From Zipacnadum sp036504235 (GTDB taxonomy: Bacteria; Armatimonadota; Zipacnadia; Zipacnadales; Zipacnadaceae), in contig DASXVN010000006.1 in assembly GCA_036504235.1 (NCBI GenBank), positions 86,857 to 150,856 on the forward strand: DNA of 64,000 nucleotides, in the 5' to 3' direction. Every line of letters starts with the position of its first letter. Positions within the stretch are counted from its first letter, which is position 1. Shown here piece by piece: positions 57,798 through 64,000 of the stretch. The notes under the pieces are model-generated. The model was not told where the DNA came from, searched no databases, and saw nothing but the letters and a program-made list of their open reading frames with translations. A program made the position numbers and the translations under genes.

Positions 57798-60246
57798 GCC
57801 TCCTTCGGCCCAGATTGTGGGAGTGAGAGAGATGGATTCTCCCGATGCCCTCTTCTATGGTCAGGAAAGCGCCACTGGGCCCGGACACCTCCATGAGGCG
57901 GTGTAAGACACGCTCTGCGCCCTGACCCCTGAGGACCTTAGGCTGGTAGTCCACCCGCGGGTCTCGGTTCTTGACATACAGGGGATAGACGTACACGGTC
58001 GTCTCTCTTTCTTCGAATCGAAGGCCGACCAACAACCCTTCCGCGCGACTGTTGCCGGAGCCGAAAGCGAAGTTGCCCACGCTGTAGAAAATGGGGCATC
58101 CGCGGTAGATCTCGAAGGGTTGCACGAGGTGCGGGTGATGACCGAACACCGCGTCTGCACCGCAATCCACGGCCCAGCGGGCCTTGGCGCGGTCTTCCGG
58201 CGACGGCTCACGATCATAGGGTATGCCCCAGTGGCAGGTGACGACGACCCGGTCAGCCTGCTGGCGGAGCGCACGGATATCAGCTTTCACCGCTTCCCGA
58301 GTATCCCTGGCGCTGCCCGGGAGGTCTGCGGTTGCGGCAGTTCGGTGGTTCCAGTAATAGCCGAGCAAGCCGACTCGATACGGTCCTGCCTCCAAGATGC
58401 GGGGCGCGTGAGCCGCCTGCTCGTTAGGACCGGCCCCTAAGGCGGCAATGCCGGCAATCTCCAGCGCCTCGAGCGTCTCCAGGACCCCTGCCCGTCCACA
58501 GTCGAGTAGGTGATTGTTCGCCAGGCTCACCACATTGATCCCCGCCCGCTTGAGGGCAGTCGCCAGCTTGGGAGGAACCCGGTACGAATGAGTCCGGGGC
58601 AGCTTCTTCGCTTTCCGGGCAAAGGGGCCCTCGAGATTGCCCAATACAACGGGCGCCTGCTGCAGGAGTGGCCGAACGGCCTGCAAGGGGTGATCGGCGC
58701 CATGTTCGGCGATGGCTCTCCTGGCCCGTCCTCCCAGCATGATATCGCCGGCAACGAGGAGCGACAGGGCTGGGTCTCCTTGAGCCCCCACGTGCTCGGC
58801 CAGCGACTCGGCCGAAAGCAGGGCCTCCGACTGCGGGAGGTCCTCACGAGGCATGTGTCTCAGCAGCATCGAGTCCCGCCCAGCATCCTCTGGCAGACAC
58901 GGAGCCGGGCTCGACGGTGGGCGGATACCGCGTCTCGCGAAGGTATCTAGGATCATCTGCCGGTAGCGGCCCGCATACATTCGTTCATCCGCCTGCAGCA
59001 GAGTTGTCAGTCCCGCCCCAAAGCCTTCTCGCGCACGGCGGATGCTCGCTACCGAGGCCGGCTGTTCATCGCCGACCAGACACCCAAACAGCAGGAGCGA
59101 CTGCAGCAGCATCCGGTCTGCAGTTCGTGCCCCCTCAGGGTCGGTCGCTGCTATTCGTGTCCGCAGGTCCCATAGTGCGGCAGCCCAGATTGTGCCGTTC
59201 GCATGGGGATCCGCGTTCGGGCTGGGATCGTGATCCGCCATGATCTTGGGGGAAACCAGACTGCGAGCATGAACCTCCTGAGCGTCATGTCGATGGTGCC
59301 AGGCCCAGATATGCGGCGAATCCAGCATAGTGGCCGCCCAGTAATCGCTGACGCCCTCGTCCAGCGCCGTTTTGCGGTTGCTCTGGCGGTCTGGCCGACG
59401 CAACGAGTTCGCCCGGAAGTCGGCAGTGTGGCGAGTGAGGTGATGGCCGTATTCGTGGTAGATGATGCCTGCGTTGTGCGAGGCGTTGGCTCGGTAGCGG
59501 TCGCCGCGGGCGGCCACCAAGGCGCCGTGTTCCAACAACTGCCAGCCCGGGCCCAGATGTATCTCACCTTCGGGTGAGATCGGCTGATGCTCCCGCACTT
59601 CACGGCTCCGGTTGGAAAGCCGATAGTGTCCCCCCTGAAACGGCAGCCAGCGCTCGCCGCGCTGCACCCCGTCACGGACGCCCTTGCACTCAGTGGCGGC
59701 ATGATGGGCGTTCACGACGGCGGTAACCCGCGGGAGAGGTGGTGCGCCCAGTTCACGAAGCAGGTCGTTAACATAGGCCGCGATCTGATCCAGGTGATAG
59801 TAGGTGTTCACTTCTCCGAAGTGGGAGGCCTGGACATAACGCCACCGAAAGCCCGGTTCAGGGAGTACTACCTTGTCCATGCGACCGCCGCCCCGGCCCG
59901 GCTCAAATAAGAAGTCCCCGTCTTGGTTAGGCTGAGCGTCGCCTAAGGGGACAGCCTGGATCTCCCCGGTTGCGGGGTCAAGCTCCGGAACGGCCCCGCC
60001 GTTTCGGACATGGACAAAGCGGCCCGAGAGGTGCCTTTCCCTCTCCCCACTTGTCTCAAGCCGAGGCAAAGGCACGGTGGCCAGAGTCACGTGCCCGCCC
60101 AGGGTGCAGGTTGGGTCGAGAGCCCAAAGGTAAACCCGTCCGCTGGTCGCCCGGCCGGCGCTGCTCACGGAGTTCTCGTGAGTCTCGGGTAGCTCGGAAC
60201 CACATCGGAGGTTGTCTCCACCAGCCGCGGGTTTAGCGGACCCCAT
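57781..60246 (-). CDS. Gluzincin metalloprotease fused to a CapA-type metallophosphatase domain
   Basis: 821 residues without a signal peptide. Residues about 125-445 resemble an M36/M4-type peptidase: FRWRYVQASHFGEVNTYYHLD, then zinc motif YHEYGHHLTRH (His264, Glu265, His268), the third-ligand region TALDEGVSDYWA (Glu297) and NGTIWAAALWDLR. Residues from about 494 form a PGA_cap/CapA domain: VAGDIMLGG, LGNLEGPF, SLANNHLLDCGRAG, CHWGIPYDREPSPEDRA and FGHHPHLVQPFEIYRG. CapA relatives take part in poly-gamma-glutamate capsule export. The stop overlaps the ABC exporter start by 17 bases, and the start overlaps the P-loop gene by 14. Confidence 0.85.
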   Translation of the reverse strand: MGSAKPAAGGDNLRCGSELPETHENSVSSAGRATSGRVYLWALDPTCTLGGHVTLATVPLPRLETSGERERHLSGRFVHVRNGGAVPELDPATGEIQAVPLGDAQPNQDGDFLFEPGRGGGRMDKVVLPEPGFRWRYVQASHFGEVNTYYHLDQIAAYVNDLLRELGAPPLPRVTAVVNAHHAATECKGVRDGVQRGERWLPFQGGHYRLSNRSREVREHQPISPEGEIHLGPGWQLLEHGALVAARGDRYRANASHNAGIIYHEYGHHLTRHTADFRANSLRRPDRQSNRKTALDEGVSDYWAATMLDSPHIWAWHHRHDAQEVHARSLVSPKIMADHDPSPNADPHANGTIWAAALWDLRTRIAATDPEGARTADRMLLQSLLLFGCLVGDEQPASVASIRRAREGFGAGLTTLLQADERMYAGRYRQMILDTFARRGIRPPSSPAPCLPEDAGRDSMLLRHMPREDLPQSEALLSAESLAEHVGAQGDPALSLLVAGDIMLGGRARRAIAEHGADHPLQAVRPLLQQAPVVLGNLEGPFARKAKKLPRTHSYRVPPKLATALKRAGINVVSLANNHLLDCGRAGVLETLEALEIAGIAALGAGPNEQAAHAPRILEAGPYRVGLLGYYWNHRTAATADLPGSARDTREAVKADIRALRQQADRVVVTCHWGIPYDREPSPEDRAKARWAVDCGADAVFGHHPHLVQPFEIYRGCPIFYSVGNFAFGSGNSRAEGLLVGLRFEERETTVYVYPLYVKNRDPRVDYQPKVLRGQGAERVLHRLMEVSGPSGAFLTIEEGIGRIHLSHSHNLGRRRHELDV

Positions 60247-61315
60247 AAAGCTTTCCTTGCCGAGTACGGACGGGCGGCACGCCGTACGTTGGGTCCGTCA
60301 GCCGTTCCGTCAACTGACCAGACTGCAGCTCAGCGGCGGTCAGACACGTTACTCCCGTGGCGGCTCGCGCCTCGCCCATCGCGAGGGGACTCATTGAGAT
60401 CACACCAGAAACGGCAACGGGTTCGATGCCCCACTCCCGTAACACGCTTACGCCCCCCACCGCTGCCATCGGGTCGCTGGTGGCGAAAACCCAAGCGCTT
60501 ACGGTCGCCGTGAAAGCCGGGGATCGAAGCAACGCTGCCGTCTCCTCCTGGAGCAGACCGTCGGCGATCTCGACAACCACCCACTCTGCGCCCTGGAAGG
60601 CCGCATGCCCCATGAGTAGGCTGTAGAGTCCTTGCAGTTCGTCCAGGTTACAGAGATAGGTAGAGGCGAATCCACCGTCCACGAAGTCCAGGGCCGGGGC
60701 GGCGCCCGCATCCAGCATGTGCCAGGTGTCCTTCCCAGTCGCCGTGCCGGTCAGTTTGATGGATGCCACCCGCTGCTTCTGCCGCCGGAGTCCGACGATC
60801 AAGCTCATCGCCGTATGGGTCTTACCCGAGTCCATCGAGGTGCCGCAGACAACGATAACGCGTGGCTGCCGACGTGTACGCACCGACCGGAGCGCAAAAT
60901 CGTGAAGCTGTAAGGGACGCCCCAAGGCATCCCCCAGGGCTCCCAGCAGTCGTAGCTTGGTCGGCTCGGCAACGCTCGCGTGCTTACTCTTTACCAGGCC
61001 GCAAAGTCCCCCCATGGAGAGAAGATCGCACCCATCCTCTTCGGCGAGTGCATAGCCCTCAAACTGTTGAGTGGCATAGCGGTTCCCGAATACGACCGCT
61101 AGCAGGTCGCCCTCGTGCAGGTTGCAGGGCCGACCATTGGTAAGCTCCAGCCGCGCGTTCTTGCCGATCTTCTCCAGTCGGGCCAGCGCGATGTCCCCCG
61201 GCAGCGGGTACTGCGTGCAAGGCAGCAGGGAGGCAAGGCTGCTCACTGGAACCCGACGTAGAGCGTAAGGAACTCGTATGTTAGCTACCATCGCATCGGT
61301 CAACATCGTGGTCAT
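60233..61315 (-). CDS. P-loop NTPase of the DUF1611/MobB-like kind
   Basis: 360 residues from ATG 61315; a start nine codons upstream lacks a ribosome site, and the choice is not firm. Residues 1-145 form a beta-rich N-domain. VIVVCGTSMDSGKTHTAMSLI carries Walker A (GTSMDSGKT, 158-166), and SIKLTGTATGKDTWHMLDAGA, DFVDGGFASTYL and VVVEIADGLLQEETAALL follow, the last resembling a Walker B/DUF1611 pattern. DUF1611 includes proteins that act on D-glutamate derivatives, so a ligase or kinase that prepares an amino-acid or peptide unit is conceivable. As first gene of the operon it overlaps the CapA fusion by 14 bases. Confidence 0.75.
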   Translation of the reverse strand: MTTMLTDAMVANIRVPYALRRVPVSSLASLLPCTQYPLPGDIALARLEKIGKNARLELTNGRPCNLHEGDLLAVVFGNRYATQQFEGYALAEEDGCDLLSMGGLCGLVKSKHASVAEPTKLRLLGALGDALGRPLQLHDFALRSVRTRRQPRVIVVCGTSMDSGKTHTAMSLIVGLRRQKQRVASIKLTGTATGKDTWHMLDAGAAPALDFVDGGFASTYLCNLDELQGLYSLLMGHAAFQGAEWVVVEIADGLLQEETAALLRSPAFTATVSAWVFATSDPMAAVGGVSVLREWGIEPVAVSGVISMSPLAMGEARAATGVTCLTAAELQSGQLTERLTDPTYGVPPVRTRQGKLYGVR

Positions 61316-61714
61316 TGCTCGCTCATTCCCTTCGTTGCACATAGCGTCAGCGGCAGGCGGGTTCTGCTGTCATGTACATTGAGCTATTCTTTACTTATCC
61401 CCCCGCGACCCGCACCACAAACGTGCATATAGCAGCCGCATAGTCTGCGAGGAGCAGACGCTCTGGCCAGTGGGGGGGGCGGATTGCAGGCTGGAAATCT
61501 GGCCCGGGTTTTGTCTCCGATGGGTGCCGGAGGAAGGGAGCTTTGTCAGTGCCCTCGCAACCCTGGCACTCGGATTGTTCTTGAATCTTACCCCAAAGCT
61601 GCCATACAGTGTGTTTCCGCCAGACAATAGTCTGTTATGCCCAGACGAAAGTAAGCAATACGGAAAAAACCTCGTGGTTTCCTCTGCTTTCAGGTACAAT
61701 ACGGATAGAGAACC
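61316..61714. promoter_or_regulatory. Divergent control region with nested CAGAC/GTCTG half-sites
   Basis: A 399-base gap between the export operon and the HTH-TPR gene. CAGAC-AATA-GTCTG-TTATGCC-CAGAC at 61621-61646 gives three alternating half-sites, a likely operator. A -10-like TACAAT lies at 61695-61700, 14 bases before the ATG 61715, but no good -35 was found. No gene is credible inside. Confidence 0.5.
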
Positions 61715-63532
61715 ATGGATTTGACCACTCTAGAAGGCCGACGTGAACTGGGCCAACGCATCCAGTCCGCCATCGCGGAGAGCGGATGCCGCTCGCTGCC
61801 CGCTTTTGCCGAGCGCCTCGGGTGCTCCCGCGCGCTCATCTACCAGTACGTCAAGGGCGAGGTGCTGGTACAGCTCGACCGGCTGCAAGAGATTGCCCAG
61901 GCCACAGATCGGCCGCTGGCGTGGTTCCTGGGCGTCCCCGGCGAGACTTTCTCTGGGCAAGCAGCAGCACTGCAGGCGGAACGGGACCTCTTGCAGGCCC
62001 GTCTAAGCGGGACCGAGCGAGACCTCGCCGCGGAGAGAAAGAGGCGCTCCAGCCAGGCGGAGCAGAGCAGACGGACCCTCGCGGAGACCTTGCGGGAACT
62101 GTGCCAGAGTCGGCGCCGGGGCGGTGACTCCGAGGGGCTGGTGGAGGCAGCGGCGCGGTGGCTGGAGGTTGCGCAGGAGTTGGACGACCAGCAGGGGGTC
62201 ATGGAGGCCAATCTCCACCTCGGACACGCCTGGCTCAATCTGGCCAACTACGGGAAGGCCGAGCGGCCCTTGAACGAGGCTCTCCAGCTAGCGGTGGCGC
62301 GGCGGGACGCCCCTACGCAGTACTCGGTTCGGCAAGAGTTGATCCGTGCTCTTCAGGCTGGCGGCCGGGCTCGCGAGGCGTTTGCCCAGGCGCGGGCCCT
62401 GGCGTCGGCTGACCTCTGGTGGCCGCGCTGGGGGGGGCTGGTGGCGCAAGCGGCCCTGGCGGAGCAGGTCGGGGACCTCGACGCCGCCGAAGTCCTGCTG
62501 CAGACTGCCTCCGAGGTGGTGGAGGACAGCGACGCCCCCCTGGAGAGAAAGCTGGTGGCCCGGACTTACCTGATTTCCAACCAGGTCAATGTGGCCCTGG
62601 CGCACGGTCGCTATCGCGACGCGCTCCAGGGTTGTGAGACCATGCGGGCATCGGCAGCCCAGGCCGGGTTGTCCGACCAACTCCGGGAGGCGACTTTGAA
62701 CCTGGGCATCGCTTCCCTCCGCTGCGGGGAGGTCTCGGTAGCGGCCCGACATTTTGCGCAATTGCGCGAATGGGGCGCCTTTGCCGGGGATCAGAGGCTG
62801 GCCTCACTGGCGCAGGTGTTCGACAGCGAGCGCCTATGGCGTTGCCGGGACCTGGCGGGCGCCAAGGCCGCCGCCTTGACTGTCTTGGACGAGGCGGTCT
62901 CTTTCGGGGCTGGCCAGGTGCTGGGCGAAGCGGAACTGGTGCTCGGCCAGGTCTACCGTTACGAGGGCCGAACCGAGGAGGCCAGACACTACCTGATGCG
63001 CTGCCAGGGCCGCGCCGAGCGGCTGGAGTTGTGCCGGCTCGGCGTGGCGGCGGCTCTCGAAAGGGCGCTGCTCGACGACCGGCGAGCGGAGGCCGGCGCC
63101 CTGCTCGCTGATCTGGCCAACCAAGCGGCAGCCACCGGCTACGAAGACCTCGAGGCGGAGGCGCTGCTGGGGCGGGCGGACCGGGTGCCAGACCCCCACG
63201 AGTCTCTGCTGTTGGCCCTCGAGGCCCGTTCGCTGTCGGAGGTTTGCGGGTACTTCTGGGGGGTCCTGGGGGCCCTCCGCGCGGAAGCGAGAGCGCATCT
63301 ACGCCTGCGCAGAACGGACGAATGCGCCGACCGTCTGGTTGCCGCCCTGCGCTTGGCCCACTCCAAGCTGGGGGACCAGCGCGGGAGAGAGTCGATTTCT
63401 TCCGAGTTGGAGACGCGCGCGTCACTGGTAGCCGCCTATCGCGAAGCCGGGGAGCTTGAGCACGCAGACCGTTGGGAACAACTTGACCTGCTGGCTCCGC
63501 TGCCGAGCTCGCGGGCTGATCGATCGGAGTGA
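61715..63532 (+). CDS. HTH-TPR regulatory protein
   Basis: 605 residues. Residues about 10-72 form a Cro/C1-type helix-turn-helix (SLPAFAERLGCSRALIYQYVKGE), followed by a coiled coil (AALQAERDLLQARLSGTERDLAAERKRRSSQ, residues 83-125) and then at least six TPR-like helical pairs to the end (LHLGHAWLNLANYGKAERPLNEAL, ALAEQVGDLDAAEVLLQTA, LVLGQVYRYEGRTEEARHYLM). Such proteins often bind peptides through their repeats and switch genes on or off. It is divergent from the protease-CapA/exporter operon across a gap with a palindromic site, so it may control that operon. The ATG has only a weak ribosome site. Confidence 0.83.
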   Translation: MDLTTLEGRRELGQRIQSAIAESGCRSLPAFAERLGCSRALIYQYVKGEVLVQLDRLQEIAQATDRPLAWFLGVPGETFSGQAAALQAERDLLQARLSGTERDLAAERKRRSSQAEQSRRTLAETLRELCQSRRRGGDSEGLVEAAARWLEVAQELDDQQGVMEANLHLGHAWLNLANYGKAERPLNEALQLAVARRDAPTQYSVRQELIRALQAGGRAREAFAQARALASADLWWPRWGGLVAQAALAEQVGDLDAAEVLLQTASEVVEDSDAPLERKLVARTYLISNQVNVALAHGRYRDALQGCETMRASAAQAGLSDQLREATLNLGIASLRCGEVSVAARHFAQLREWGAFAGDQRLASLAQVFDSERLWRCRDLAGAKAAALTVLDEAVSFGAGQVLGEAELVLGQVYRYEGRTEEARHYLMRCQGRAERLELCRLGVAAALERALLDDRRAEAGALLADLANQAAATGYEDLEAEALLGRADRVPDPHESLLLALEARSLSEVCGYFWGVLGALRAEARAHLRLRRTDECADRLVAALRLAHSKLGDQRGRESISSELETRASLVAAYREAGELEHADRWEQLDLLAPLPSSRADRSE

Positions 63533-63540
63533 ACTAGACC

Positions 63541-63972
63541 ATGAAAGCCCAGGCCTCTCTCCGGATTCTACTCATCTTGCTGTTGGGCCTCGCCCTCGTC
63601 GGCTGGGGCTGTGGGGGAGCCTCAACGCTCCTCGCCTATACTGGTGGGGGATTGCCTCCGGGGCTCGGGGACATCGGGGGGGTAGTCCTCATGGCCGCGC
63701 CCAGCCCGGCCGGGTCTGTCGTCCCGGCGGCAGCAACGGTACCGGTGGAGGGAGCTATTGTGACCTTGCGTCAAGGGACCCAGGTGCTTGGTGAAGTCAC
63801 GACGGGGCCTGATGGCTACTTCAAGTTTGTCCGCCCCGCGTCGGGCAAGTACCAGATCCACGTCAAACCTCCGGCAGGGCTTGACTTGCAGGATCAAGAT
63901 GAGGGCAACGTAGACCATGAAGACCAGCAGACGACCTTCCTAACGATTGTCCTGCAGAATCAGAACCAGTAG
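63541..63972 (+). CDS. Lipoprotein with a carboxypeptidase-regulatory-like domain
   Basis: 143 residues. The signal ends in LVGWGCGGAS, predicting a lipidated Cys near residue 24. A Gly/Ala/Pro-rich spacer leads to a small beta-sandwich (VPVEGAIVTLRQGTQVLGEVTTGPDGYFKFVRPASGKYQIHV, residues about 67-110) of the CarboxypepD_reg-like type, then an acidic tail with DQDEGNVDHEDQQ. It starts 8 bases after the HTH-TPR gene and is probably co-transcribed. It may be an envelope output of the regulator. The last 28 bases of the window hold nothing recognisable. Confidence 0.8.
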   Translation: MKAQASLRILLILLLGLALVGWGCGGASTLLAYTGGGLPPGLGDIGGVVLMAAPSPAGSVVPAAATVPVEGAIVTLRQGTQVLGEVTTGPDGYFKFVRPASGKYQIHVKPPAGLDLQDQDEGNVDHEDQQTTFLTIVLQNQNQ

Positions 63973-64000
63973 ATCCGTCACGGCATTACGACGCGGGAGT

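Noticed and set aside
61391..61699. 102-residue minus-strand ORF in the gap before the HTH-TPR gene
   Set aside because: No ribosome site, no motif, mixed composition, and it spans the likely operator and promoter.
1..64000. rRNA genes, CRISPR arrays, prophage structural genes
   Set aside because: None seen on either strand; apart from the two integrases there is no phage gene, and no rRNA-like stretch was found.

Overview
The window is GC-rich chromosomal DNA from a diderm (Gram-negative-type) bacterium. It carries the Kdo pathway genes kdsA, kdsB and kdsD, several lipoproteins with lipobox cysteines, and two proteins that end in Phe like outer-membrane beta-barrels. A fused ispDF, a PIN-TRAM protein, class II LysRS, GatB, AccA/AccD and many small TGTAGGG-ended intergenic repeats fit an environmental lineage such as Armatimonadota or a neighbouring phylum. 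That placement is inference; there is no rRNA here to test it.

Layout. (1) 1-10.9 kb, + strand: one compact exopolysaccharide/O-antigen operon with five glycosyltransferases, a Wzy-type polymerase/ligase, a NodB-like protein, a FemAB-like acyltransferase, a phosphoglycosyl transferase, a DegT aminotransferase and a methyltransferase; almost every junction is a 1-4 base stop/start overlap. (2) 10.9-17.7 kb: envelope and accessory genes: a PD40 propeller lipoprotein, a purple-acid-phosphatase-like lipoprotein, a 47-residue membrane peptide, a collagen-like lipoprotein, a small beta-barrel candidate, a zinc-ribbon membrane protein, an FAD oxidoreductase, and a lower-GC two-gene pair that looks imported. 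(3) 17.8-29.4 kb: gatB, a large membrane protein, a GH38 mannosidase, CCA-adding enzyme, ispDF, PIN-TRAM protein, a GntR regulator with a clear promoter, and a NUDIX hydrolase. (4) 29.5-42.8 kb: a YfhO-like membrane protein, then a long minus-strand run kdsB-kdsA-two membrane paralogues-kdsD-phosphoesterase-coaX-dus-quinate-dehydrogenase-like-acyl-ACP-reductase-like-lysS-ubiA family. (5) 43-50.3 kb: oxidoreductase plus isomerase pair, tRNA-Ala, an ABC transporter with a TPR protein, accD and accA. (6) 50.3-53.8 kb: two related tyrosine recombinases, each next to half a tRNA gene. (7) 53.8-61.3 kb, minus strand: an operon of a P-loop protein, a metalloprotease-CapA fusion, an MsbA-like exporter, an outer-membrane barrel candidate and a three-repeat lipoprotein. 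It is divergent from an HTH-TPR regulator and a lipoprotein (61.7-64 kb).

How the parts fit. Most of the window builds or decorates the cell envelope: activated sugars and glycan (region 1), Kdo (region 4), fatty-acid precursors (accA/accD) and outer-membrane proteins. The best candidates for something undescribed are the protease-CapA/P-loop/ABC exporter operon (55-61.3 kb) and the paired integrase-tRNA-half modules (50.3-53.6 kb). Next are the cyanobacterial-type acyl-ACP reductase homologue with its quinate-dehydrogenase-like partner (34.2-36.2 kb) and the family of short inverted-repeat elements.
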